Positions 26,610 through 34,582 of a stretch of DNA of 64,000 bases are shown one piece after another. Source of the stretch: Candidatus Gastranaerophilales bacterium (lineage in GTDB: Bacteria > Cyanobacteriota > Vampirovibrionia > Gastranaerophilales > Gastranaerophilaceae); NCBI GenBank assembly GCA_944323045.1, contig CALUQX010000015.1:1-64000 (forward strand). Reading direction: 5' to 3'. The translations under genes and the position numbers were made by a program. Below the pieces are notes generated by a model. That model saw only the letters and a program-made list of their open reading frames with translations. It was not told where the DNA came from and searched no databases. The stretch's first letter is position 1, and every line of letters starts with the position of its first letter.

Positions 26610-26666
26610 CGAAAATAAATGTAGTTTACAATGTAAAAAATTAAAACATATTTTAAGTGTCTATGC

Positions 26667-26672
26667 TACAAT
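26667..26672 (+). promoter_or_regulatory. -10 box, leaderless start of the MFS gene
   Basis: TACAAT, preceded by TGC (extended -10), ends six bases before the ATG at 26679. No ribosome site is visible. Confidence 0.55.
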
Positions 26673-26678
26673 TATTTT

Positions 26679-28076
26679 ATGAGCACAAAAGAGATAAAAT
26701 GGACAATATTTGTTATTACCGTTATTGGCAATTTTATTGCAATGCTTGACGGAACAACTGTTAATCTGGCATTGTATCCTATGTCACAGGATTTGCATGT
26801 GAATATGTCTATGATTCAGTGGGTTGTTATAGCATATATGCTTGTCCTTACTGTGTTTCTTCCGTTTTTTGGCAAATTGGGGGATATTTTCCCTAAGAAT
26901 AAGCTTTATGCAACCGGTTTTTTGATATTTGCTCTCGGGTCATTTTTAAACACAACAGCCTCAACTTTTGGGCTATTGATTACATACAGATGCATTGAGG
27001 CTTTGGGTGCATCTATAATGCTTTCTAATGCACAGGCGATTATTGCAACAATTTTTAAAAACGAACGCAGAGGCAAAGCCCTCGGAATAAACGGAGGAAT
27101 AATTGCTATTGGCGGCATGAGTGGACCTGCACTCGGCGGAATCTTAATCAATTATTTTGGCTGGCATGCAATTTTTGTTCCTTGTATTCCTATTGCACTT
27201 GCAGGGGCATATTATTCTTGGAAAATGCTGCCTTCACATGCGCCGCACGATAGAGTTTTTAAATTTGATTATATGGGATTTATTTATTTCAGTGTCGCAC
27301 TTTTTGCTCTGCTGCTTGCAATATCTGAAGGGCACACATGGGGCTGGACTTCTCTGAAAATTATTATTTTAGGCGTATTGACTTTAATATTTGGCGCACT
27401 ATTTTATATTCGTGACCATAGAATAAGCTATCCGCTGATTAATTTTGATATATTTAAAATAAAAACATTTACATTCGGAACCCTTGCTGTTATGACTTCA
27501 TATATGGCAATGTTTACAAACAGTGTACTTTTACCGTTCTTTTTGCAGGAGATTTTAAAATATAATCCATTTGTGACCGGACTTTTGATATTGCCGTATT
27601 CAGTTACTTTGTCTGTTACGGCGCCGATTTGCGGTAATCTTGCCGGCAAATTCGGCAGCAGATATTTAACACTTGCAGGTCCTGTTGTTTTTTCTATAGC
27701 CTTGTTGATGTTTACTTTGTACGGAAAAGATGCGGCTATGTGGCAGATTGTTCTGGCTTCAGGAATTATGGGGATTGGAAACGGGTTATTCCAGTCGCCT
27801 TCAAATACCGCGATTATGACAAGTGTTGATAAATCAGAACTCGGGATTGCAAGCGGGATTTTAGCGCTTTCCCGTAATATGGGAAATATTTTGGGCGTGG
27901 CAGTTACTATAACTTTGTTTGAATGTTTTAAAAATATATTTTTAGATAAAGGTCTGGTATACGATAACGCGTTTATGGATTCATATAGATTGACTATGAC
28001 TTTTGGAATTTTGTTCGGTCTGGTGTGCCTTGTGTTTGCGTATGTTGCACATAAACCGCGTAAAAAGCGCTGCTAA
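26679..28076 (+). CDS. MFS drug-efflux-type transporter (DHA2, EmrB/QacA)
   Basis: This 465-residue inner-membrane protein has about 14 hydrophobic segments, the layout of the DHA2 proton/drug antiporters. Motif D1 appears as IAMLDGTTVNLALYPM, motif A as GKLGDIFPKNKLYATG, and motif C-like glycine runs as GGMSGPALGGILINYFGW. The second half keeps LALSRNMGNILGVAVT. No adaptor (EmrA) or regulator is adjacent. The substrate is unknown. It is divergent from proBA over 84 bases. Confidence 0.88.
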   Translation: MSTKEIKWTIFVITVIGNFIAMLDGTTVNLALYPMSQDLHVNMSMIQWVVIAYMLVLTVFLPFFGKLGDIFPKNKLYATGFLIFALGSFLNTTASTFGLLITYRCIEALGASIMLSNAQAIIATIFKNERRGKALGINGGIIAIGGMSGPALGGILINYFGWHAIFVPCIPIALAGAYYSWKMLPSHAPHDRVFKFDYMGFIYFSVALFALLLAISEGHTWGWTSLKIIILGVLTLIFGALFYIRDHRISYPLINFDIFKIKTFTFGTLAVMTSYMAMFTNSVLLPFFLQEILKYNPFVTGLLILPYSVTLSVTAPICGNLAGKFGSRYLTLAGPVVFSIALLMFTLYGKDAAMWQIVLASGIMGIGNGLFQSPSNTAIMTSVDKSELGIASGILALSRNMGNILGVAVTITLFECFKNIFLDKGLVYDNAFMDSYRLTMTFGILFGLVCLVFAYVAHKPRKKRC

Positions 28077-28113
28077 CCGCATGAAAGTTAAGGGTTGCGA
28101 AATTTTGAGAGAT

Positions 28114-28122
28114 ATGATATAA
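28114..28122 (+). promoter_or_regulatory. Extended -10 element upstream of the interrupted frame
   Basis: TGATATAAT is a consensus extended -10. It is followed by a leader with a GAGGAG ribosome site before the ATG at 28157. It shows that the broken frame was, or is, expressed. Confidence 0.5.
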
Positions 28123-28156
28123 TGAAAATGTGAACAAACAGTACCGAGGAGTTAGG

Positions 28157-28597
28157 ATGTCAAGAAGTATGATGGAACGATTAGAAGAAAATAAATTCCT
28201 AATCACTCAATCACCTGTCTTGAATTTGCCTGTCGCATCGTTCGCGAATAACGAGTTCGCTTACGCTTTAACTCTTCGCTCACTCGCTCTCCACGCTCAC
28301 GGAGAATCGCCAATGGAGCGTTGCTCCAGTTGGCTCAATCCGTTCGCTAACCGGACTCGTTTCACTGTCTTACTCGCCGGCGTTAAACGGGTCTGCAACG
28401 CCGCCGCCTACGCGTCGCCGTTTCGCCCTCTGCCGGCTCGCGCTCCGTCCGTCCGCAAATTCGCTAGTCACTTAATCACTTTTGTAACAACCGTTCACTG
28501 GTTACAAGAAAATACTTGCAATTTGTTTTTTTCTGTGTTAGCATTACAAAGTCAGAAAAGTTACTCACGAATATTTTTACCATATAGCTTTAGTTAG
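28157..28597 (+). pseudogene. Gene remnant interrupted by a GC-rich element
   Basis: A good promoter and ribosome site lead into an ATG. The first 20 or so codons (MSRSMMERLEENKFLITQ) have the codon use of this genome. The frame then enters a GC-rich stretch (about 28215-28467) whose translation is Ala/Arg/Ser/Leu-rich with no plausible fold, and runs on for 146 codons. It is better read as a truncated gene plus an inserted or non-coding element than as a real protein. Confidence 0.55.
28215..28467. repeat. GC-rich element of unknown nature
   Basis: The stretch is strikingly GC-rich for this genome: I counted 42 of 60 bases in 28381-28440 and 33 of 60 in 28321-28380. It is full of CGC, TCGC and GCTC words and holds a hairpin TGGAGC-GTT-GCTCCA (28313-28327). 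Imperfect direct repeats flank it, TCACTCAATCAC (28203-28214) and TCACTTAATCAC (28468-28479), 11 of 12 identical. Shorter pieces of similar composition lie at 13072-13123 and 14803-14901. It could be a mobile or palindromic element or a structured RNA. Confidence 0.55.
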
Positions 28598-28668
28598 CTT
28601 GTTTTTTGGTGTATTCGTAAATTATACTAAACCCTATTATTACAAAGTAAAATGAAAGGTAAAATTCA

Positions 28669-29367
28669 ATGGATTTAGAAAACAAAGACGAAATGAATGT
28701 AGAAGCAGCTGCTGGTGAAGTTGTTGCTTCAGAAGAAAAAGAAACTTCAGCAGAAACAGTTTCAGAAGTTCCTGCTGCTGATGCTTCTGTTGAATCAACA
28801 GAAGAAACTGCGGTTAAAGATGAAAAGACTACCCGTCAAAGACGCCGCGGTAAAAGACAAAAAATTGAAACAACTGAAGAAAAACCGCAAAGCGAATGGA
28901 CTGAACGCGTTGTTCAAATCCGCCGTGTAACTAAAGTTGTTAAAGGTGGTAAAAAATTAAGTTTCCGCGCTGTTGTTATCGTCGGTAACAAAAAAGGTCA
29001 GGTCGGCGTTGGCTGTGCTAAAGCCGCTGAAGTTGTTATCGCTATTCAAAAAGCAATTGCTGACGGTAGAAAAAATTTAATCAATGTACCTATCTTCAAA
29101 ACAACTATTCCGCACCCTATCGTAGGGCGTTCAGGTGCAGGTGAAGTTATGTTGAGACCTGCTTCTCAAGGTACCGGTATTATCGCAGGCGGCGCTGTTC
29201 GTTTAGTGCTTGAACTTGCTGGTATTGAAAATATTCTTTCAAAATCTTTAGGTTCAAAATCTCCGCTTAATGCTGCTAATGCAACTCTTGACGCACTTCA
29301 AAAATTGACTCCGTTCTCTGATGTTGCTAAAAAACGCGGTCTTACTATGGCTCAACTTTTAAACTAA
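28669..29367 (+). CDS. rpsE: 30S ribosomal protein S5
   Basis: The conserved S5 body starts at about residue 75 ([18 protein letters not shown], then [15 protein letters not shown] and [17 protein letters not shown]) and has the usual length. It is preceded by about 70 extra residues that are acidic, Ala/Glu/Val-rich, followed by a basic patch ([10 protein letters not shown]). The extension is likely disordered. This is the first gene of a four-gene ribosomal/secretion operon. An AAAGG ribosome site precedes the ATG. Confidence 0.96.
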   Translation: MDLENKDEMNVEAAAGEVVASEEKETSAETVSEVPAADASVESTEETAVKDEKTTRQRRRGKRQKIETTEEKPQSEWTERVVQIRRVTKVVKGGKKLSFRAVVIVGNKKGQVGVGCAKAAEVVIAIQKAIADGRKNLINVPIFKTTIPHPIVGRSGAGEVMLRPASQGTGIIAGGAVRLVLELAGIENILSKSLGSKSPLNAANATLDALQKLTPFSDVAKKRGLTMAQLLN

Positions 29368-29431
29368 TTAATCAACATACTAATTGTGTTTATAAGTTTT
29401 ACGAAGAAAATAATGTAAAGGAAATAAAAAT

Positions 29432-29614
29432 ATGGCAAATAAACAAATCAAAATTAAACTGACAAGAAGTTTAATCGGCGCATCTGAAGCTCAACGTAAA
29501 GTTGTTGCGGCTTTAGGTTTGACTAAAAAAGACCAGATTGTAGAACACTACGACAGCCCGACTATCATGGGTATGGTTAACAAAGTATCTCACCTTTTAC
29601 AGGTGGTTGAATAA
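29432..29614 (+). CDS. rpmD: 50S ribosomal protein L30
   Basis: This 60-residue protein has the L30 signature: IKIKLTRSLIGASEAQRKVV, then LGLTKKDQIVEH and MVNKVSHLLQVVE. Length and order between rpsE and rplO match the standard spc operon. Confidence 0.95.
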   Translation: MANKQIKIKLTRSLIGASEAQRKVVAALGLTKKDQIVEHYDSPTIMGMVNKVSHLLQVVE

Positions 29615-29682
29615 ATAGGTGTAGCTGGCTGCGTAAGTTAATAGCGAGCAGTCATACAAATTAAAATTAAAGGAAATAAATT

Positions 29683-30135
29683 ATGACAAATACAATTACA
29701 TTAGAAGATTTAAAACCTGCAAAAGGTTCAACCCACGGCACAAAACGTGTAGGCAGAGGTCGTTCTTCAGGCTGGGGCAAAACATCCTGCCGCGGTCACA
29801 ACGGTGAAGGTCAACGTTCAGGCAGAAGCTCTAAAAGAGGGTTTGAAGGCGGTCAAATGCCTGGTTACAGACAAATGCCTAAATTAAAAGGGTTCAAAAT
29901 TATTAACCAGTTGAACTATGCTGAAATTAATGTAGGCAGACTTGAACAACTCGGTATGGAAGAAATTACATTAGAGGCTTTGAAAGCTGCTAAAAAAGCT
30001 CATCCGTCTGCTGATGGCTTGAGAGTTCTCGGCAACGGTGAAATTAAAAAAGCAGTTACAGTTAAAGCAAGCTATGTAACTCCTTCAGCAAAAGAAAAAA
30101 TCGAAAAAGCAGGCGGAAAGGTTGAGTTAGTATAA
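29683..30135 (+). CDS. rplO: 50S ribosomal protein L15
   Basis: The 150-residue protein shows the L15 features: basic Gly-rich N-terminus (GTKRVGRGRSSGWGKTSCRG, GQRSGRS) and FEGGQMPGYRQMPKLKGF. The stop overlaps the secY start (TAATG). Confidence 0.96.
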   Translation: MTNTITLEDLKPAKGSTHGTKRVGRGRSSGWGKTSCRGHNGEGQRSGRSSKRGFEGGQMPGYRQMPKLKGFKIINQLNYAEINVGRLEQLGMEEITLEALKAAKKAHPSADGLRVLGNGEIKKAVTVKASYVTPSAKEKIEKAGGKVELV

Positions 30136-31472
30136 TGGCACAAGGAATAAAAATGCCGACAACCGATGATTTATTGTCAATGTGGCATGCGTCAGGATTG
30201 AAACAAAAAATTATTTTTACGTTCCTGATGATTGCCGCATTCCGACTCGGGGTACAGATGCCGCTGTTCGGGATAAATAACCAGATTTTTAGTAATATTG
30301 CTCAGAGTAACAATATTATCGGATTTTTGGATTTGTTCTCAGGCGGTGCATTAGGTAAGGTCTCTATATTCGCACTGGGGATTGGACCTTACATCACCTC
30401 TTCAATCATTGTTCAGCTTGTTTCTGTTGTAATCCCTTCATTACAGAAGCTGCAGCAGGAGGAAGGTGAAGCCGGCAGAAGAAAACTATCACAATATACA
30501 AGATTATTTACTGTAGTGTTGGCAGTATTCCAATCTCTAGTATTTATGTTGTACTTAAGACATCTGCCGGGTGCGATAATGCCCGGAGTTAATCACGGGA
30601 TGTTCTTTATAAGTTCAATAGCTGTATTAACAGCAGGGTCTATTCTTGTAATGTGGCTTTCTGAACTTATCACTGAAAAAGGTATCGGCAACGGCGGTTC
30701 ATTAATCATCTTTGTTGGTATATTATCAGGAATTCCTGTTTATGCGTCACGTACAGCACAAATGGTTGCGCACAATTCTATGCTGCAGATGGGACTTGCC
30801 ACATTACTGGCAATATTCTTTGCTACAATGGTATTTATTGTAATTATGCAGGAAGCTATCAGAAAGGTAATTATAGTTAACCCGCGCCGTCAGGTTGGGA
30901 ACAAAGTTTATGGCGGAATGAATTCATTTATTCCGTTCAAACTGAACCCGGGCGGGGTAATGCCTATTATCTTCGCGGTTGCTATTTTGCTTTTCCCTTC
31001 AACAGTGTTGAGTCTTGTCGGACAGGCAAATTTCCGTTCCGCTACGGTTAAGCATTTCGTAATCACATTAAATCAATGGTTAAGTCCGGATGGCATAACT
31101 TATTACGTATTGTATTTTCTGTTAATTGTTGCATTAACATTTTTCTATGCATCAATTATGCCGAATATGCAGCCAAAAGACATTGCAAACAACCTGAAAA
31201 AATACGGGTCATCAATTCCGGGGATTAAACCTGGCAGACCGACTGCAGAAGCACTGGATAAGATTTTGACTAAAACAACATTTATCGGTGCATTAGGTTT
31301 AGGTATTGTAGCGTTACTTCCGTCATTTGCAAGCTATATAACCAATATCAAGACTTTGCAGGGGATTGGAGCTACATCTCTAATCATCATGGTCGGGGTT
31401 GCACTTGACTTAATCAATCAGGTAAAAACGCATTTGCTGGCAAGGAATTATGAAACATTCCTGAAGCACTAA
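30135..31472 (+). CDS. secY: Protein translocase subunit SecY
   Basis: This 445-residue channel protein of the Sec translocon has ten membrane helices. Marks include FALGIGPYITSSIIVQL, the LSELITEKGIGNGGSLIIF loop, the cytoplasmic NPRRQVGNKVYGG segment and the PGIKPGRPTAEALDKILTK loop. Translation is coupled to rplO by a one-base overlap. The usual downstream adk, map and infA genes are absent, and a strong terminator follows. Confidence 0.97.
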   Translation: MAQGIKMPTTDDLLSMWHASGLKQKIIFTFLMIAAFRLGVQMPLFGINNQIFSNIAQSNNIIGFLDLFSGGALGKVSIFALGIGPYITSSIIVQLVSVVIPSLQKLQQEEGEAGRRKLSQYTRLFTVVLAVFQSLVFMLYLRHLPGAIMPGVNHGMFFISSIAVLTAGSILVMWLSELITEKGIGNGGSLIIFVGILSGIPVYASRTAQMVAHNSMLQMGLATLLAIFFATMVFIVIMQEAIRKVIIVNPRRQVGNKVYGGMNSFIPFKLNPGGVMPIIFAVAILLFPSTVLSLVGQANFRSATVKHFVITLNQWLSPDGITYYVLYFLLIVALTFFYASIMPNMQPKDIANNLKKYGSSIPGIKPGRPTAEALDKILTKTTFIGALGLGIVALLPSFASYITNIKTLQGIGATSLIIMVGVALDLINQVKTHLLARNYETFLKH

Positions 31473-31494
31473 TGCTAACTGATATCTTATATAG

Positions 31495-31528
31495 AAAATT
31501 CTCCCGATGCTGTCGGGAGAATTTTTTG
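31495..31528 (+). terminator. Terminator after secY
   Basis: A 13-bp stem (AAAATTCTCCCGA paired with TCGGGAGAATTTT) with a five-base loop and a T run follows secY by 22 bases. Confidence 0.9.
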
Positions 31529-31679
31529 TTATATATTAATAAATATTAAGTCGCCGTAAATCTTTGATTTTAGCGTGTTTGCGAAAATTATCCGGTTATT
31601 TGAAGGCAAAAAATTCTGTTTTGATGTTTTTATATTTATATAATAATTGATGTAAAAGGTTAGAAAGGAAAAAAGGTTT

Positions 31680-33533
31680 ATGTCAGATTTCAAGGTAAAT
31701 GCTGTAGATGTCTCAAATGTAAAACAGATAAAGGATAAAAATGCAGCTACAAATGGAACGCAAAAGAAGGCAGCAACAAAATTAACCGCAACTAATGTTA
31801 CACTTGGTGGCTTAGGTGCATTAGGTGCTATAGGGGTAGCAATTCTGGCAGTAAAACATGGTAAAGCCGCAAAAGCATTAAAAGAAATTGGCATTGACAG
31901 TTTTAAAGAGGCTGGTAATTTCTTTGAAGGAGGAAAAGCATTTACTAATAAAGGAAAACCTTTTACCGGTGTAATTACTCATGAAAATGCTCAAGGATTT
32001 GCACATAATATCAAATATGAAAACGGGGTAATTAAAGAAGTAGAAAAATTACAAATTATAAAACTTGCAGACGGGCATACGGGAAAAATACCTCTGAGTA
32101 AAAAAGGTTACAATTATACTCCTGAAGGAAAACTTGAAAGCGTTGATAAATTTGATTGGGCACATGTAAATACAAGTGATTTTAAAACTCATGGGTTCCA
32201 ATATATTAAAACTTCATCAACAAATTTAGATCAGCAGCGTGCAGATGGGCTGAGAAATTTTGCAGAGAAGAAAAAACAGGAAAAGATAAATCAGTATGTA
32301 AGCGGAATAAGAGAACAGTTGTCCGGCAAACCTAAAGTTTCAGCCGAAACAATTGATAATTCATTTAATAATTTCAGCATTGATGATTACGGTTATCGCA
32401 TGATGAAAAGAAATTATAAAAATTGGGAACAATATGAACAGAATATCAAAGAAAACGTTTCTAAATTAAAAGAGAAAATGCATACTAAAACAGAAATTAA
32501 TGCTGAAAAAATTGACAGGCAATTTGATACAAAAAATTCTGAATTAGATCAACTTAACAACTATTATAAAGATTTGGAAGAAAAAGCAGCAGCAGAGGCA
32601 AAAAGACTAGCAGAAAAACAGGCTAAAAAAGCAGAATGGGAAAAATTTGTAAAAGAACATCCCGAAGAAGCTGCAAAAATTAAGGCTGAAAAGAAAGCCA
32701 CTAAAAAAGCTGCATCTAAAGCTAAAAAAGAACGGCTTTTAGCTGAAAATACAGGAATCCGGGTAAATCAATTCGGAGAAGAAGTAAAAGTTGTTACAGT
32801 CAAAAACAAAGATGGTTCTTTTACGATAAAACACTATACGCCTGACGGTAAAACATTATTACGCGAAGTACAGGAATGCGACGATAAAATAGTTCGTTCA
32901 GCGTATGATGGCGATGCCAAAACGACTGTTGTTACTAATGGTGAAAGCATTACAACCAAATTGTCTAGAAAGAATAAAAACGGTAAATATGAGTTAATCC
33001 AGCGTGAGACAGTAAATGGTTACAATGGCGAAAGTAAACTTGTTCAACATCTTGAAGACGGAACAACTAAAATAACCCAAAATAATGATTACGAAAAAGT
33101 TGTAACAATAATGGATAAAAAAGGCAATGTTCTTTCTCAGGAACGCTTTAATAAATACAATCCAGAACCTCCAAAAGCTGTAGAAGTAAAGGTTCTTGCA
33201 GATTGGTATACAAACTATCTGAAGTTGTGTAAACAATTCGGTGTTCAGCCGAGAATGGTAGGTGTTAAAGGCGGAGCCTGGGATCATTTTGTAGAATTAA
33301 GTCTCAGAGCAACTGATCCTGATGCTTATGAAAGTTATATAAGATTGCGTGCATATAGAGCGCGGTATGATGAAACTGCAAGAATTATGCAGGGGCTTGA
33401 TAATGGACTGATTGCGCCTCATTCGCTTGAATCTGTACAACAAACTCAAAACTTTGATTCAATTCTCTCACAGCTAGATGAATTAGATAAGCCATATAAT
33501 TCATTTAATGTAATAAATACGGTGATGTATTAA
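31680..33533 (+). CDS. Lineage-specific coiled-coil protein, partner gene of the ADP-ribosyltransferase
   Basis: This 617-residue protein is not recognised as a known family. An N-terminal Gly/Ala-rich hydrophobic segment (about residues 40-62, NVTLGGLGALGAIGVAILAV) is followed by strand repeats like those of MORN/YwqK proteins. A long Lys/Glu/Ala coiled coil (about 180-360) comes next, then more strand repeats (for example DGSFTIKHYTPDGKTLL). The last 120 residues are a helical domain with VKGGAWDHFVELSLRATDP. The stop lies one base before the ADP-ribosyltransferase gene, so the two are co-translated. An AAAGG site and a TATAAT-like box lie upstream. Roles as carrier, chaperone or a second effector are all possible. 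Confidence 0.75.
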   Translation: MSDFKVNAVDVSNVKQIKDKNAATNGTQKKAATKLTATNVTLGGLGALGAIGVAILAVKHGKAAKALKEIGIDSFKEAGNFFEGGKAFTNKGKPFTGVITHENAQGFAHNIKYENGVIKEVEKLQIIKLADGHTGKIPLSKKGYNYTPEGKLESVDKFDWAHVNTSDFKTHGFQYIKTSSTNLDQQRADGLRNFAEKKKQEKINQYVSGIREQLSGKPKVSAETIDNSFNNFSIDDYGYRMMKRNYKNWEQYEQNIKENVSKLKEKMHTKTEINAEKIDRQFDTKNSELDQLNNYYKDLEEKAAAEAKRLAEKQAKKAEWEKFVKEHPEEAAKIKAEKKATKKAASKAKKERLLAENTGIRVNQFGEEVKVVTVKNKDGSFTIKHYTPDGKTLLREVQECDDKIVRSAYDGDAKTTVVTNGESITTKLSRKNKNGKYELIQRETVNGYNGESKLVQHLEDGTTKITQNNDYEKVVTIMDKKGNVLSQERFNKYNPEPPKAVEVKVLADWYTNYLKLCKQFGVQPRMVGVKGGAWDHFVELSLRATDPDAYESYIRLRAYRARYDETARIMQGLDNGLIAPHSLESVQQTQNFDSILSQLDELDKPYNSFNVINTVMY

Positions 33534-33534
33534 T

Positions 33535-34341
33535 ATGAAAGTTGATAATATAAATCAACATAATGTTAAATATACGTCGCATGTTGCTTTTAGTGCCAGA
33601 GAAAAAACTGCTGACAATCCTAAAAGCAATAGAGGTAAGTTACTCGTTGCCTCACTTGGCGGGCTGGCAGTTGCAGGCACAGCATTATTCTTTATTCTTA
33701 AAAATAAAAAATTGCCTAAAACATCGCAAATGGTTGACGTTGCAGAAGATGTTATTCAGCAGCCGCTGCATTCAAGAATCTGTTATCCTGCTGAATTAGT
33801 TAGTCAGGAAATTAGCGAAAATAATCGGGCTTACAACTATCTAAAACGGAATGTCAGCGGTTTTTATCTTGAATACGGGCGTGAAATGAACACTTTTTTA
33901 AGAACAGGTAAACTAAAAGAACCGCCGAAAATAGCAGATGACATGCCTGACGGGCTAAAAGACTATGCCCGTATGCAAGCAGAAGAAATAAAAGATACTA
34001 ATAGAGCTATTGTTGACAGTATAGAAAAACTTGATAATTGTTTTAACTCTAAAACTACAGAGCCTATGGTTGTTTATAGAGATGCTCCAAGACGCTGGCT
34101 TGATACTGCTCAAGACGGAATATTGATTGATAAAGGTTATTGTTCAACATCACTTACTCCCGGTGCATCTATGGAAGGTATGATTGGTGCTGATGCTATA
34201 AATAATATCCGTTATCAAATTAGGCTTCCAAAAGGGGCATCTTATTTAGACTTAACACATACTTCTGAGCAAGAAGTTCTTCTCCCGCGGGATTCTAAAT
34301 TCCGCATAATCGATGGCAGTACGCTTGAATTAATCTTGTAA
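33535..34341 (+). CDS. Predicted arginine-type ADP-ribosyltransferase (ExE class) with membrane anchor
   Basis: The C-terminal 90 or so residues of this 268-residue protein carry the full R-S-E set of the VIP2/iota-type ADP-ribosyltransferase fold: R182 in VVYRDAP, the STS motif in GYCSTSLTPG (204-206), and E245-Q246-E247 in TSEQEVLLPRDSKFRI. The ExE glutamates are typical of enzymes that modify arginine (actin-type and C3/VIP2 relatives). A single hydrophobic helix (about residues 36-56) follows an N-terminal stretch with the VAFSA motif. The gene is one base behind the coiled-coil gene and is closed by a terminator. Target and export route are unknown. Confidence 0.82.
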   Translation: MKVDNINQHNVKYTSHVAFSAREKTADNPKSNRGKLLVASLGGLAVAGTALFFILKNKKLPKTSQMVDVAEDVIQQPLHSRICYPAELVSQEISENNRAYNYLKRNVSGFYLEYGREMNTFLRTGKLKEPPKIADDMPDGLKDYARMQAEEIKDTNRAIVDSIEKLDNCFNSKTTEPMVVYRDAPRRWLDTAQDGILIDKGYCSTSLTPGASMEGMIGADAINNIRYQIRLPKGASYLDLTHTSEQEVLLPRDSKFRIIDGSTLELIL

Positions 34342-34353
34342 ATCAAGTTTCAT

Positions 34354-34390
34354 ACAAAAATAACCTCTAATACTAAGGGGTTATTTTTTT
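34354..34390 (+). terminator. Terminator after the ADP-ribosyltransferase gene
   Basis: AAATAACC pairs with GGTTATTT, extended inward by CT/AG with a bulge, and is followed by a run of seven T. Confidence 0.8.
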
Positions 34391-34485
34391 GCATGCAAAA
34401 GATTAGCATTAACTCCAATGAAATTCATTATGAAAATCGTTAGTATATAAATGTAAATCCTCAACTCTTCTGATTGCTCAGTTTT

Positions 34486-34518
34486 GCCCCCTTGAATATT
34501 CAGGGGGCTTTTTTTTAA
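34486..34518 (+). terminator. Second plus-strand terminator, owner unclear
   Basis: GCCCCCTTGAATATTCAGGGGGC forms a strong hairpin (GCCCCCT/AGGGGGC stem) followed by eight T. The ADP-ribosyltransferase transcript already has a terminator 100 bases upstream. This one could be a backup or could end a small RNA in 34391-34485. No clear promoter was found. Confidence 0.75.
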
Positions 34519-34582
34519 TGTGTACAATCCTACTTCAATAGGCGTAATGCGGAATTAAAAGCAGGGGAGCAGTTTGTTGATT

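Noticed and set aside
28203..28479. Target-site duplication of an insertion sequence
   Set aside because: The flanking 12-mers differ by one base and no transposase or terminal inverted repeats are present, so an IS is not claimed.
28130..28597. A real 150-residue protein
   Set aside because: After about 20 codons the frame crosses a GC-rich element with abnormal composition, and the translation has no plausible fold. Treated as a remnant.
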